Under the pieces are notes generated by a model that worked only from the letters and a program-made list of their open reading frames with translations, was not told where the DNA came from and searched no databases. A program made the translations under genes and the position numbers. This document shows positions 43,588 to 53,837 of a DNA stretch of 64,000 bases, in pieces. Position 1 is the stretch's first letter. The number at the start of each line of letters is the position of its first letter. The DNA is from Vibrio splendidus (GTDB lineage Bacteria > Pseudomonadota > Gammaproteobacteria > Enterobacterales > Vibrionaceae): contig NZ_AP025508.1 in the NCBI RefSeq assembly GCF_024347615.1, positions 1,426,001 to 1,490,000 of the forward strand, written 5' to 3'.

Positions 43588-44790
43588 ATGATCATCAAAC
43601 CTCGAATTCGCGGATTCATCTGTACTACAACACATCCAGTCGGTTGTGAAGCTAATGTAAAAGAACAAATTGCTTACACAAAAGCTCAAGGCCCAATCGC
43701 AAACGCACCTAAACGTGTACTCGTTGTTGGCTCTTCAAGTGGCTACGGCTTGTCTTCACGTATTGCGGCTGCATTTGGTGGCGGTGCTTCAACTATCGGT
43801 GTTTTCTTCGAGAAAGCCGGTACTGAGAAAAAGCCGGGCACAGCTGGCTTTTACAACTCAGCAGCGTTCGACAAGTTAGCTAAAGAAGAAGGCCTGTATT
43901 CAAAAAGCCTTAACGGCGATGCTTTCTCTAACGAAGCGAAACAGAAAACAATTGACCTGATCAAAGAAGATCTAGGCCAAATCGATATGGTTGTGTACTC
44001 ACTGGCGTCTCCAGTGCGTAAAATGCCTGAGACTGGCGAAGTAATTCGTTCAGCTCTTAAGCCTATCGGCGAAACGTACACATCTACAGCGGTAGATACA
44101 AACAAAGATGCGATCATCGAAGCAAGCGTTGAGCCTGCTACTGAAGAAGAGATCAAAGACACTGTTACTGTAATGGGCGGTGAAGATTGGGAACTTTGGA
44201 TCAACGCACTTTCTGAAGCGGGTGTTCTAGCTGACGGTTGTAAGACTGTTGCTTACAGCTACATCGGTACTGAGCTAACGTGGCCAATCTACTGGGATGG
44301 CGCGCTAGGTAAAGCTAAGATGGATCTAGATCGTGCAGCATCAGCGCTAAACGAAAAACTAGGCCAAACTGGCGGTACTGCAAACGTTGCTGTTCTTAAG
44401 TCTGTTGTGACTCAAGCAAGCTCTGCGATTCCTGTTATGCCTCTTTACATCGCTATGGTGTTCAAGAAGATGCGTGAAGAAGGTATTCACGAAGGTTGTA
44501 TGGAACAGATCTTCCGTATGTTCAGCCAACGTCTATACAAAGCAGACGGCAGCGCAGCAGAAGTTGATGAAGTGAACCGTCTACGTCTAGATGACTTAGA
44601 ACTTCGTGACGACATTCAAGAGCATTGTCGTAACCTATGGCCTCAAATCACAACTGAAAACCTGAAAGAACTGACTGACTACGTAGAGTACAAAGAAGAG
44701 TTCTTGAAGCTGTTCGGTTTCGGTGTTGAAGGCGTTGATTACGAAGCTGACGTTGATACTGCTGTTGAATTTGATGTAGCTGACATCTAA
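43588..44790 (+). CDS. fabV: Enoyl-ACP reductase FabV
   Basis: 400 aa from ATG 43588 ([17 protein letters not shown]), with TAAGGAAG upstream; the open frame extends 60 codons further but overlaps the fadE terminator. The NADH site is [20 protein letters not shown]. The active-site Tyr-(x)8-Lys is [10 protein letters not shown]. FabV is the triclosan-tolerant NADH-dependent enoyl-ACP reductase that completes the elongation cycle in fatty acid synthesis; first described in Vibrio cholerae. It stands as a single gene after fadE. Confidence 0.97.
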   Translation: MIIKPRIRGFICTTTHPVGCEANVKEQIAYTKAQGPIANAPKRVLVVGSSSGYGLSSRIAAAFGGGASTIGVFFEKAGTEKKPGTAGFYNSAAFDKLAKEEGLYSKSLNGDAFSNEAKQKTIDLIKEDLGQIDMVVYSLASPVRKMPETGEVIRSALKPIGETYTSTAVDTNKDAIIEASVEPATEEEIKDTVTVMGGEDWELWINALSEAGVLADGCKTVAYSYIGTELTWPIYWDGALGKAKMDLDRAASALNEKLGQTGGTANVAVLKSVVTQASSAIPVMPLYIAMVFKKMREEGIHEGCMEQIFRMFSQRLYKADGSAAEVDEVNRLRLDDLELRDDIQEHCRNLWPQITTENLKELTDYVEYKEEFLKLFGFGVEGVDYEADVDTAVEFDVADI

Positions 44791-44813
44791 TTCAAACAAT
44801 CGAATCAAAACGA

Positions 44814-44844
44814 AATAGGCGCTCACTGAGCGCCTATTTTTTTG
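44814..44844 (+). terminator. Terminator after fabV
   Basis: AATAGGCGCTCA-CTGAGCGCCTATTTTTTT: stem of about 10 bp with a T run. Confidence 0.9.
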
Positions 44845-44893
44845 TCCGTCGTTTGAGGAAAGAGATTAAAAGCAGACATGGAAAAATAAATGA

Positions 44894-44925
44894 AGATGCG
44901 GGATTTGAGTGGCGAGATGCGAAGA
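44894..44925 (+). repeat. Dispersed repeat, copy 2
   Basis: AGATGCGGGATTTGAG, then TGGCGAGATGCGAAGAG, is almost the same as the minus strand of 24940-24977. It lies between converging genes. Confidence 0.65.
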
Positions 44926-44973
44926 GATTTAAAGAGCAGACTTGGGATGCGTTAAAAGCTGAGAAGAAGTAAT

Positions 44974-45010
44974 AAAAAATGCACTAATCCAAAGATGAAT
45001 TAGTGCATTC
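44974..45010 (-). terminator. Terminator of the YbjL gene
   Basis: On the minus strand, AATGCACTAAT and ATTAGTGCATT flank a 10-base loop and are followed by a T run. Confidence 0.85.
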
Positions 45011-45048
45011 GAAATATCTAAGCTTGGCTGCTTTTAAAGCCGCAGACG

Positions 45049-46731
45049 CTAGCTAATGATGATAATGAAAGTACCTGCTAAGGTCATCAATATATTGGCA
45101 ATCGCGTACGTACCCGCGTAACCCAGAGCTGGGATAGTTGAGCGAGCGTGGTCATTTACGATGTCCATCGCCGGAGCACAGGTTCGCGCACCAATGATGG
45201 CACCAAATAGTAGAGCTCGGTTCATCTTCAATACGTAAGCACCCACCAAGTAAGCGAAGAATACTGGTAGCACACTCACTACTAGAGCAATACCGATGAC
45301 CTGAGGGCCTACTTGGGTCAAGTGTTCAAACATCTTACCGCCGGCGCTCAAGCCGATACCGACCATGAAGAACATCAAACCCAGGTCTTTGACCATGTTC
45401 AATGCCCCCTGAGGCACATAACCGAAAGTAGGGTGGTTTGCTCTTAAGAAGCCAAGCATGATACCGGATAAAAGCAGGCCAACCGCATTACCTAATCCAA
45501 ACGACACCTGACCGAATGTCATGGTGATCAAACCAAACAAAATACCTAGAATGAAGAAGCTACAGAAGGCCATCAAATCCGCCATTTGGCTGTGGATTGA
45601 GATGAAACCAATTTTCTCAGCTAGACCGTGAACGCGACTCTTTTCACCACTGACCTGCAGGACATCGCCTTTAGAAAGCACGATATTTAAGTCCATCGGC
45701 ATTTCAATTTGAGCACGTACTACGCGGTTAAGGAAACAGCCGTATTCAGATAGGTTCAAGTCGGATAAGCGCTTACCTGCGATGCTGTCACTTTTAACGA
45801 CAATCTCTTCTTCCACGATACGAAGATCGAGAAGGTTACGGTCGAAAACCTCTTTACCATTACGGAAGCTTGGGTCGAGACGCGCATGACTATCTGGGAA
45901 ACCTACCAATGCGATTTCATCACCTTCTTGCAGGATCGCATCACCGTCTGGATGGGCAAGAATACCATTACGGCGAATACGCTCGATGTAACAGCCCGTT
46001 TGGCGATAGATACCCAGTTCACGCAAGTTCTTACCGTCTGTCCAAGATATAAGCTCTTGTCCTACGCGGTAAGCTCGTATGATTGGAAGGTAAACCTTAC
46101 GTTGCCCTGAAGCACCTAATCCACGCTCTTGGGCGATTTGCTCAGCTGAATCGTGTAGGTTAACTTTCTGAAGCTTTGGAATAAGGCGAGCAAACATAAT
46201 CATGCTGATTAAGCCAACTAGGTAAGCCATCGCATAACCAACGGAGAGGTTTTCGATGATCAGGCCTATATCCATGTTTCTTGGTAATTCTGCAAGCCCA
46301 GAATTCAGTGCATCTTGAGCACCTACTAATATCGGCGTTGCTGTTAAGGCCCCCGCCATCATGCCTGCGGATAAACCAAAGCCTAACCCAAGGTAGTGGC
46401 TACTGAAATACGTTAAAGCAATTGCGGTAGAGAGAACCACAAGGCTCAGAATGAGATAATGCTTACCGTCTCTGAAGAAGATACCGAAGAAGTTTGGTCC
46501 AGCTTCAATACCCACACAGTAGATGAAAAGCATGAAGCCAATCGTGAGCGCATCAGCGTTAAATGAAAAACCAAGATGTCCCATGATAAGGGAAGTAATC
46601 AGAACACCGATTGAATTGCCGAGTTGGAGGCTACCGAAACGAATTTTACCAATGGCTAATCCAATCGATAAAACAACAAAGATGAGGAGAATGGGGTTTT
46701 GTTCTAACAGAAAAACAACGTCGATATTCAC
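45049..46731 (-). CDS. YbjL-like putative transporter (AspT/YidE family)
   Basis: 560 aa, GTG start at 46731. Two membrane halves of five to six helices each (first half [19 protein letters not shown]; second half [16 protein letters not shown]) flank two TrkA-C domains (residues about 205-290 and 295-375). Layout and length match E. coli YbjL, in the aspartate-alanine exchanger superfamily. The family motif GVEAGP-like [15 protein letters not shown] and [16 protein letters not shown] are present. The substrate is unknown. In E. coli ybjL also sits near grxA, so the pairing is conserved. Confidence 0.88.
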   Translation of the reverse strand: MNIDVVFLLEQNPILLIFVVLSIGLAIGKIRFGSLQLGNSIGVLITSLIMGHLGFSFNADALTIGFMLFIYCVGIEAGPNFFGIFFRDGKHYLILSLVVLSTAIALTYFSSHYLGLGFGLSAGMMAGALTATPILVGAQDALNSGLAELPRNMDIGLIIENLSVGYAMAYLVGLISMIMFARLIPKLQKVNLHDSAEQIAQERGLGASGQRKVYLPIIRAYRVGQELISWTDGKNLRELGIYRQTGCYIERIRRNGILAHPDGDAILQEGDEIALVGFPDSHARLDPSFRNGKEVFDRNLLDLRIVEEEIVVKSDSIAGKRLSDLNLSEYGCFLNRVVRAQIEMPMDLNIVLSKGDVLQVSGEKSRVHGLAEKIGFISIHSQMADLMAFCSFFILGILFGLITMTFGQVSFGLGNAVGLLLSGIMLGFLRANHPTFGYVPQGALNMVKDLGLMFFMVGIGLSAGGKMFEHLTQVGPQVIGIALVVSVLPVFFAYLVGAYVLKMNRALLFGAIIGARTCAPAMDIVNDHARSTIPALGYAGTYAIANILMTLAGTFIIIIS

Positions 46732-46871
46732 AGTGGTCGCTCAATAATTGGCGTGAAACACAGGGTAAGTTTGAGAGGTGAATTGTATCTAAATATAAAT
46801 AAAATATAAGCGATATTTTGCTATTTTACTTGATTTTGACTTTATTATTATTCCGTACGAAAACTGGTCAT

Positions 46872-46900
46872 AAAAAAAGCCCGCTACAGTGAGCGGGCTT
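46872..46900 (-). terminator. Terminator of grxA
   Basis: On the minus strand, AAGCCCGCT and AGCGGGCTT with a short loop, followed by seven T. Confidence 0.85.
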
Positions 46901-46981
46901 GATATAAATCGTACAGTCTAACGCTTGAATTGGGTAGCTGTTTTAGGCTTTAGCATTGGATCTCGTAAGAGAAATCTTAGC

Positions 46982-47245
46982 TTAGTCGAAAAGACCTAGG
47001 TTTTCTTTTGCGTATGCTTCAAATTCTGTGCAGCCGCCGATGTGGTCTTGGTCGATGAAGATTTGTGGCACTGTGTCTACAGGCTTACCAACAGTCTTCT
47101 CTAGGTCAGCTTTGCTGATGCCTTCAGCGTGGATGTCAACGTAACGGTAGTTGAAGTCATCGCGTTTAGCTTTAAGAGTTTCAGCATGCTCTTTTGCACG
47201 AACACAGAATGGGCAAGCAGGGCGACCAAAAATAACTACAAACAT
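46982..47245 (-). CDS. grxA: Glutaredoxin 1
   Basis: 87 aa. The active-site motif is CPFC (Cys11 and Cys14) with glutathione-binding TVPQIFID and GGCTEF. It reduces protein disulfides, including ribonucleotide reductase and OxyR, using glutathione. Ribosome site AGGAGA. An OxyR-like site is found about 140 bp upstream, fitting the OxyR control known in E. coli. Confidence 0.95.
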   Translation of the reverse strand: MFVVIFGRPACPFCVRAKEHAETLKAKRDDFNYRYVDIHAEGISKADLEKTVGKPVDTVPQIFIDQDHIGGCTEFEAYAKENLGLFD

Positions 47246-47773
47246 TTAATTTCTCCTAAATACGGGATGAGGCTCGTTAACTCAATTATGTTAACTATTC
47301 TTTAATGAATGCCACTCAAAATTTCTTAAAACCAACTATGCCTCAATGCCATGGGGAAATAAAGATGGAATTGCCTCTTAATACGATAGGTTTTGCCTAT
47401 CAGCGCAAATATTAATCATAAAAAGGCAGGGTCGCGTTCACTGGCCTCTACCATCGTTCAGTACCCTTAATATTAGAGTGTGAATTACCCCTAAGATTGC
47501 GACTTTAATCCATCTTTAGTGTGACAAGTTGCACCTCGTCAAAAAAATCAATCACAGAACGAGGCATCTTATCATTGGGTATAGAACCATATTCGGTAAG
47601 CTGCCTGACGTAACCCCATTTTAGTCTGCTTGTATTTTAGATGCAGGCATTGTGTTGTAAGTACAAAGGTTACATTCCGAAGGTTGTATTCCGAAGATTA
47701 AATGCCAAAAACCAAGAATTTCAAAAAAACCAAGAGTTCGTAGTTTTGTTTAGTCATAGGCGCAGGAGGCTCC
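47246..47773. other. Divergent intergenic region, grxA and iron-ADH
   Basis: 528 bp with no ORF I can support. It holds an OxyR-like site at 47386-47400 on the grxA side. The direct repeat of ATTCCGAAG at about 47677 and 47690, near the ADH start, could bind a regulator. Confidence 0.4.
47386..47400. promoter_or_regulatory. OxyR-like half site
   Basis: ATAGGTTTTGCCTAT fits ATAGnTnnnAnCTAT except for one position (G for A). The second motif expected seven bases further is only weakly matched (AATATTAATCAT). Confidence 0.45.
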
Positions 47774-49075
47774 ATGTTTCAATTTATGACATCTACAAAG
47801 ATCATCTTTGGTGATGGGGCACTTCCTGCTTCATTGTCTCTCTTTAATCAATACGGCTATAGCGTGTTATTGGTTACTGGTAATACATTAGAACGCACCT
47901 CACTGGTTACTGATTATCTAGATGCGCAGAGTATGCGTTACCAGCACATTGCCGTTTCGGGTGAACCCAATATCAAAATGGTTGAAGAGGCTGCCACGTC
48001 TGCTCGGCGATTTAAACCTGATATGGTGGTGGCAATGGGTGGCGGCAGTGCCATTGATATGGGAAAAGCGTTAGCTGCGGTTTTACCTAATCAAGGTAAT
48101 TTATACGACTATGTTGAAGTGGTTGGGCGTAATGTTCCTCTTAAAACCAAACCACTGCCGTTTATCGCTATTCCAACCACAGCGAGTACCGGCGCTGAGG
48201 TCACTAAAAATGCGGTACTTAAATCAGGCCAAGACCAAGTCAAGATAAGCCTTAGAAGCCCAGACATGCTAGCTGACGTCGCGATTGTTGACCCAGCATT
48301 AACCCATGGCACTAATCCGTATTTATCTGGCCGCGGTGCTATGGACGCATTTACCCATTTAATGGAAGCCTATGTGTGTGGTGAACCGAATCCGTTAACC
48401 GATATGATCTGTGAAGAAGGATTGCGTAAGCTGAGTTGTTCTGTCATTCAGGCGTGTATCTATGATGAACCTCAAGCGCGTTCTGATCTTGCCTTCGCTT
48501 CTATGCTCGGAGGAATGGCGATAACCAATGCTAAGCTCGGCGCTGCGCACGGGCTAGCTTCTGCGTTAGGAGGTAAGATTTCTGCGCCGCACAGTGTGAT
48601 TACAGCGCGCTTGGCACCATTTGTGATGTTAGAAAACATAGCAGTAGCGAAAGAGCAGCAAAGAAACGACATATTAGCGCGTTATCAGCGAATCGCTCAG
48701 ATAGTGACGGGTAACGTAAAAGCAAAAGAAGAAGAGGCGATTGCTTGGTTATCTGAAGTGTTGGATACACTCAAGCTACCAAGCTTACTTGAATTTGGTG
48801 TCTGCGAAGCTCAGTTTGATGAGGTGTCTGCCGATGCGCTCAAATCAGTGGCGATTAAAGGAAACCCTTTACCGTTGAATCAAGAGAGGCTTGTACATAT
48901 TCTGAAGCAGGTTTGCGAGGAGTGCAGTTGTGGAGAGGGGTATCATGAGACAGCCTCAATGAATCAGGCTAATCAACTTGCCCCAGAACAGGCTGCCGAG
49001 TCGAGTTTTACCATTATTAACTCTTATGCGTCTGAGAATAATGTTGTAGAGAAAGGCAATAGCTGGACGATCTAA
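47774..49075 (+). CDS. Iron-containing alcohol dehydrogenase with C-terminal extension
   Basis: 433 aa. Typical group III ADH: NAD motif VVAMGGGSAIDMGKALAA, then PTTASTGAEVTKNAV, and metal-ligand regions DAFTHLMEAYVCG, GAAHGLASALGG and SAPHSVITA. Most family members have about 380 residues. Here an extra ~45-residue tail (SCGEGYHETASMNQANQL onward) follows the normal C-terminus and looks disordered. Substrate not predictable. AGGAGG precedes the start. It lies next to hexR as in V. cholerae, so control of carbon flux is possible. Confidence 0.88.
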   Translation: MFQFMTSTKIIFGDGALPASLSLFNQYGYSVLLVTGNTLERTSLVTDYLDAQSMRYQHIAVSGEPNIKMVEEAATSARRFKPDMVVAMGGGSAIDMGKALAAVLPNQGNLYDYVEVVGRNVPLKTKPLPFIAIPTTASTGAEVTKNAVLKSGQDQVKISLRSPDMLADVAIVDPALTHGTNPYLSGRGAMDAFTHLMEAYVCGEPNPLTDMICEEGLRKLSCSVIQACIYDEPQARSDLAFASMLGGMAITNAKLGAAHGLASALGGKISAPHSVITARLAPFVMLENIAVAKEQQRNDILARYQRIAQIVTGNVKAKEEEAIAWLSEVLDTLKLPSLLEFGVCEAQFDEVSADALKSVAIKGNPLPLNQERLVHILKQVCEECSCGEGYHETASMNQANQLAPEQAAESSFTIINSYASENNVVEKGNSWTI

Positions 49076-49121
49076 CGCTCTTCGAACAGTTCACTGCATA
49101 AACCATTGTAAACAGATAAAT

Positions 49122-49149
49122 AAAAACGGAGCACTAGGCTCCGTTTTTT
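49122..49149. terminator. Bidirectional terminator, ADH and hexR
   Basis: AAAAACGGAGC-ACTAG-GCTCCGTTTTTT lies between converging genes, with A and T runs on the two sides. Confidence 0.88.
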
Positions 49150-49198
49150 AATTCAATTTGTTTTCAGGTCATCTGTTTTCAGATTATGCCTTAACAGA

Positions 49199-50053
49199 TT
49201 AGAACTGAGAATACTTCTCGTAACGTGAATCACGAAGTGACTCTTTCACTCGCTTTAGGTTCTCTCTGAAACCAGAACCACGACGAAGTGTAAAGCCTGT
49301 TGCTAGCACATCGATAACCGTCATCTGAACAACGCGACTTGCCATTGGCATGTAAACGTCAGTGTCTTCCGGTACATCCAATGAGATAGACAGCGAGCTC
49401 GCTTTATCTAATGGAGAGTCTTTCGCTGTGATAGCGATAACGGTTGCGCCGTTCTCGCGAGCTAAGTTCGCAATCTCAACTTGGCTTTTTGTGCGGCCAG
49501 TGTGAGAGATAAGAACAATAACGTCGTTGTCACTGCAGTTAATGCAGCTCATGCGTTGCATCACGATGTCTTCGAAACAAGTGATTGGGATATTGAAACG
49601 AATGAACTTGTTTTGAGCATCTTTGGCTACAGCAGAAGAGGCACCCAGTCCGAAGAATGAAATGCGTTTTGCTTGAGTCAGCAGGTCAACCGCACGGTTA
49701 ACTTGCATCGCGTCTAGACTGTTTTTAGCAACGTCTAGACAAGCCATAGTTGATTCGAAAATCTTATGCGTGTAAGCATCTGGGCCATCATCTTCTTCAA
49801 CATTACGGTTCACGTAAGGTGTACCGTTCGCCAAGCTTTGAGCTAGGTGAAGTTTGAAGTCAGGAAAGCCCTTTGTGTCTAAACGACGACAGAAGCGGTT
49901 AACTGTAGGCTCACTCACGTCAGCCATTTTAGCTAAGGTAGCAATGCTAGAATGAATTGCAGTTTGAGGGGAAGCCATGATTACTTCGGCTACCTTACGC
50001 TCAGACTTGCTGAAATTTTCCAGGTTTTTTTGTATTTTTTCTAATGTATTCAT
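49199..50053 (-). CDS. hexR: HexR-type regulator (RpiR family)
   Basis: 284 aa from ATG 50053 (MNTLEKIQKNLENFSKS); a GTG three codons earlier is in frame. The N-terminal RpiR helix-turn-helix (SIATLAKMADVSEPTVNRFC) is followed by a SIS sugar-phosphate domain (FFGLGASSAVAKDAQNKF; VLISHTGRTKSQVEIANLA). Very close to E. coli HexR, which senses KDPG and regulates Entner-Doudoroff and central carbon genes. Single gene between the ADH and panP. Confidence 0.92.
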   Translation of the reverse strand: MNTLEKIQKNLENFSKSERKVAEVIMASPQTAIHSSIATLAKMADVSEPTVNRFCRRLDTKGFPDFKLHLAQSLANGTPYVNRNVEEDDGPDAYTHKIFESTMACLDVAKNSLDAMQVNRAVDLLTQAKRISFFGLGASSAVAKDAQNKFIRFNIPITCFEDIVMQRMSCINCSDNDVIVLISHTGRTKSQVEIANLARENGATVIAITAKDSPLDKASSLSISLDVPEDTDVYMPMASRVVQMTVIDVLATGFTLRRGSGFRENLKRVKESLRDSRYEKYSQF

Positions 50054-50412
50054 AGTGTTCACAAGGGTATAGAGAACAACTTGCTAGTTAATATCTTTTA
50101 CCAGGGGGTATGGCTGAAGCAAATATCAGTAAGCACAAAGCCAAAGTTATATTCGGTATTGTAAATACTGCTGCATCAAATAGATATCAAGCTAACTAGC
50201 ACCATAGAGTCAGTATAAACCCAACATACTATTTACTAATACAAAAACACGGCATGAATGCTTAAGAATATGACAAACCTCAACAAAATTTTAGAAAACT
50301 ACAGAATTGGAAGAGAGTTTGAGCAAAAAGAATGCAAATTGAGTATGAACTGACAGCTTAGTTACATCAAAAAGAAAGAAATTTTCAATTTGATGCAACT
50401 AAAATTGAATGA
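50054..50412. other. Intergenic region, hexR promoter and panP 3' end
   Basis: About 360 bp of AT-rich DNA with no ORF. The hexR promoter should be at the left end. The part near panP has no clear terminator. Confidence 0.35.
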
Positions 50413-52056
50413 CTATGCGTTGATTTGCGTAACCAGTTTGTTGATTTTGCCCATCAAGTTTGGTGCTAGTTTAGAGATTTCACGCTGTTCTTCAAGCACT
50501 GAAGAAAGAATATCATTACCTGTCAGTGGATTTGCTAACACTACGCGGAAAACGATGATTGGTTGATGTGCCCATGCTTCGGGATTTAAGCGCGTTCGCG
50601 ATACGAAAGACTTGCCTGTTTCACGCTGCTTCTTTTGAATAAACTTGGTCAGTTCATTCAGTAGCTCATTCAGTTCAACGCGTTTTATTGCGTCAGCTTT
50701 AAGCAGCGCCGCTTTAACTGGCTCAGGCACATAGCGGTAAGTCAGTAGGCACAGCTCAGGCTCTGAAACCAGTTCGAAATCGCTTTGATCTTTAATCAGG
50801 TCGGCAAAGTAGCGCGCTTTGTTGATGCTTTGGTCGATTAGCAGTTCATAGCCAGGTCGGCTGATGATGTGCATCGACGCATAAACAAGCATTGCCATAC
50901 CGGAACGAGAGCCTTCTAACGTATGACTACCAAGATCTTTCGAACCCTTACGCAATATGTATTGAGCATGATGTTCGATCGCTGTCATCGCATCTGGTTT
51001 CTTAAACAGCACCATACCCGCACCCATAGGGATATAAAGCTGTTTATGTGCGTCAATCGTGACTGAATCTGCTAGCTCGATGCCATCAAGCAGGTGACGA
51101 TGATTGTTCGACATCAGAGTCGCACCGCCCCAAGCTGCATCTACGTGGAAGTGACAATCTGTTTCGGCACATACCTCAGCAATGTCTCTTAGCGGGTCGA
51201 TATTACCAGTTTCGGTTGTACCAGCCACACCAATGACGGCGAAAGGTTTGATCTTGTTCTGCTTAAGTTGCTCGATCTTGAGTCTTAGATCGTCAGTGCA
51301 AATGCGGTTGTCGTTATCCGTCTTAACAGACACTAGACCTTCTTGACCAATACCAAGGACATCTGCGGCTTTTTTCAGAGAGTAGTGACCACGTTCAGAA
51401 ACTAAGATGGCTAGGCCTTCGTAGTCGTAGTGCTTCATGGCTTTAAATAAGCCTTCTTTTTCTACACCTTTGAACGAGCCTTGTGCCTTCAGCGCATTGT
51501 TGCGCGCAACCCAAAGCGCAGTAATGTTCGCGATGGTACCACCAGAACAAAACGCACCCAAAGAGTGGTTCGCACTGTGCATCCAGCGTGAATAAAACTG
51601 ATCGTCATCTTGGTAGATCAAGCGATGTAGCATACCCAAAACTTGACGCTCTAGGGGCGTGAAAGCTTTGGAGGTCTCAATTTTTACTAGATTCTGATTC
51701 AACGCAATCATGATTTTAGAAAGCGGCATCAGAAAGTACGGCAGAGCAGACGTCATGTGGCCAATAAAACTTGGCGAAGACGTATGAACCGAGTGAGACA
51801 CGAGAGAATCGAGGAGATGCTCAGTATGTTCAGAAACAAACTCAGGCTGCTCAGGGATATGAGCATTTGAAAAATCTTTCTCAATTTCACGCAGCGGCTT
51901 TTCTTCAGCCACAATGTGTTCACGTAAGAATTGATTCAGGTTTCGTGAAAGTTTGTCTTCAATTTGAGTGAGTGTTGAATCTGGGCCTTCAGGTACCGTG
52001 AAGATACGTAAAAGACTGTCGAAGCTAACATCTGCTGTTTTTTGTTCCGTAACCAT
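50413..52056 (-). CDS. panP: PLP-dependent aspartate/glutamate decarboxylase, PanP-like
   Basis: 547 aa from ATG 52056 (MVTEQKTADVSFDSLL). Group II decarboxylase fold with PLP site CHFHVDAAWGGATLMS and the Schiff-base Lys in SVTIDAHKQLYIPMGAG. I recall this as the Vibrio enzyme family named PanP, an aspartate 1-decarboxylase that supplies beta-alanine for pantothenate in bacteria without PanD; older annotations call it glutamate decarboxylase. The ribosome site is weak. It is followed by hexR on the same strand, with a 360-bp gap. Confidence 0.85.
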   Translation of the reverse strand: MVTEQKTADVSFDSLLRIFTVPEGPDSTLTQIEDKLSRNLNQFLREHIVAEEKPLREIEKDFSNAHIPEQPEFVSEHTEHLLDSLVSHSVHTSSPSFIGHMTSALPYFLMPLSKIMIALNQNLVKIETSKAFTPLERQVLGMLHRLIYQDDDQFYSRWMHSANHSLGAFCSGGTIANITALWVARNNALKAQGSFKGVEKEGLFKAMKHYDYEGLAILVSERGHYSLKKAADVLGIGQEGLVSVKTDNDNRICTDDLRLKIEQLKQNKIKPFAVIGVAGTTETGNIDPLRDIAEVCAETDCHFHVDAAWGGATLMSNNHRHLLDGIELADSVTIDAHKQLYIPMGAGMVLFKKPDAMTAIEHHAQYILRKGSKDLGSHTLEGSRSGMAMLVYASMHIISRPGYELLIDQSINKARYFADLIKDQSDFELVSEPELCLLTYRYVPEPVKAALLKADAIKRVELNELLNELTKFIQKKQRETGKSFVSRTRLNPEAWAHQPIIVFRVVLANPLTGNDILSSVLEEQREISKLAPNLMGKINKLVTQINA

Positions 52057-52175
52057 AGCAAGCGATTTATTTTTTTTTATATTGACGCGAGCGGGACAAT
52101 CTAAACGAAAACGGGAACAATGTCCCGTCTTAATTATGAAATCCAACTTCTCAAAAAAGCATATTAAATGAGGGG

Positions 52176-52703
52176 TTATTTACACTTAATCGCTTCAAGT
52201 TTAGTAATTGACTGGTTGTAGCGTTGCAGTGCCGTATCGATTTGCTTAGGGTGGCTAAGCAATTCTGCAAACGCTGAACGTAGCTCGTAGTTTTGAGCAT
52301 GAGGCGTTGATTGGCGGTCGTCGAACGTTGTTTTCGCGATTTTACCTAGCTCATCATCACGTGTTGATAGCGTTTTAATGTCGTGTTGCTCTAGTTGTAG
52401 CCAACCTTCGACAGGTTGTTCTGTAGCCACTTTGCTAGAGTCATTCACAAGGTAGTAGTTTACTGCAGCACGATTAAGCTCAAAGTGGTGCTTACGACCT
52501 TCTAGGAACCACTCACTGACTTCTGTTAGCTCTGGGTATTGCTCAGAGGTCAATGCAGCAAGGTCGGCATACCAATTCAAAGAGGCGTCGATGTACGCAT
52601 CATATTTTTTTGCTTGGCACTGGTTTGTTTCAGACATTGAATCTGCTGCAAAAGAGAAAGTAGAAGTTGAAGCTAGCAGTAATGCGACGCAAAGGCGTTT
52701 CAT
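52176..52703 (-). CDS. Exported protein of unknown function
   Basis: 175 aa with a signal peptide (MKRLCVALLLASTSTFSFAA, cut before DSMSETNQ). The mature protein is helical with two Cys (NQCQAKK near the start and the C-terminal EAIKCK), which could form a disulfide. Ribosome site AAGGAA. I recognise no domain. It lies upstream of panP on the same strand, 119 bp away, and downstream of lysO. Confidence 0.7.
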   Translation of the reverse strand: MKRLCVALLLASTSTFSFAADSMSETNQCQAKKYDAYIDASLNWYADLAALTSEQYPELTEVSEWFLEGRKHHFELNRAAVNYYLVNDSSKVATEQPVEGWLQLEQHDIKTLSTRDDELGKIAKTTFDDRQSTPHAQNYELRSAFAELLSHPKQIDTALQRYNQSITKLEAIKCK

Positions 52704-52877
52704 AGTGGTTCCTTTTGTAAGTTTATTCTTTTTATAACTTTGTCGTTACAGGTTACCGTGATCGTTATTTGTTGAGCAATGACACTTAGTGTCTTTTTAT
52801 TTCGGTAACTGTATCGGTGTCTTGGGCATAGGTATTCGAGTTGCATTCTAATCTAAAACAAACGCTATTCCTGCGAT

Positions 52878-53783
52878 CTAGTTAGCAAGAGATACAAAGA
52901 ACAACATCAAAATCGGGACAAGCAAGCTTAGGATAAAGCCACTGACGATAGCGATAGGCACACATCGAACACCGCCTGTTGTTTGAATGACAGGTAGAGT
53001 GAAGTCCATCGCCGTAGCACCTGCATAGCCTATAGAGGTACACGGATAGCTGCGAATCAGCACTGGAATCAGTACTAAGGCAACTAACTCTCTTAACAGC
53101 TCAAGCATGAAAGAAGCGCCGCCATAAACAGGACCAAAGGCGTCACCCATCAAGATACCAGCCAGAGAATACCAACCAAATCCAGAAGACATAGCCAAGG
53201 CTTTGAACAGAGGGATATCCAGAATGTAAGCCGCGATAACGCCACCTAGCATTGAGGTGACGATAATCGTGATTGCGATGACCATGCCGTGTTTGTTCAG
53301 CAAGATTTGTCGAAGTGTTAAACCGCTATTACGCAGTTGAATGCCAATAAAGAAGAGAAGTACAAACAAAATCCACTCACTGGCGGTATCAACCCAATCA
53401 AGACTGATAGGCAATACTAAACCAGCGATAAGGCCTGAACCCACAACTAGGATCAGTTTGGCCGACTCCATCGCCATCGAAGAGAGGGGAAGTTTCTTTT
53501 TGCTGCTGTCGGTTTTGAGTGGCAGTAACTTATCAATAGCGGGCAGTGCCATTAGGTTACAAATACTTAAGCAGACAAAGAAAGTGACGGTGTAAAGAAG
53601 GATTGTCTGCAGATTACTGCCTAGGTTATCGAGGGCGGCTAAGCTTAGCCCCATTAACGCGAGAATCACGTAGATCAACCGCGATGTCGAGCGGTTGATA
53701 AATTCTAGCGTCTGATCGTTCGAAATAGAAAAAAGATACCCCACGACGAGTGGTGCAAATATAAAGATCATCCCTGTAAACAT
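52878..53783 (-). CDS. lysO: Lysine exporter LysO family
   Basis: 301 aa with about eight to ten helices. Family blocks are SSMAMESAKLILVVGSGLIAG, FGWYSLAGILMGDAFGPVYG, and FMLELLRELVALVLIPVLIR, with GYAGATAMDFTLPVIQTTGG near the C-terminus. LysO (YbjE) exports L-lysine and thialysine in E. coli. Ribosome site GGGGAAAG. No lysine riboswitch is seen in the short upstream gap. Confidence 0.9.
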   Translation of the reverse strand: MFTGMIFIFAPLVVGYLFSISNDQTLEFINRSTSRLIYVILALMGLSLAALDNLGSNLQTILLYTVTFFVCLSICNLMALPAIDKLLPLKTDSSKKKLPLSSMAMESAKLILVVGSGLIAGLVLPISLDWVDTASEWILFVLLFFIGIQLRNSGLTLRQILLNKHGMVIAITIIVTSMLGGVIAAYILDIPLFKALAMSSGFGWYSLAGILMGDAFGPVYGGASFMLELLRELVALVLIPVLIRSYPCTSIGYAGATAMDFTLPVIQTTGGVRCVPIAIVSGFILSLLVPILMLFFVSLAN

Positions 53784-53837
53784 GCTTTCCCCATTGCATT
53801 TACTTCATATTACATTTACTTGTCACTTAACAGTGAC

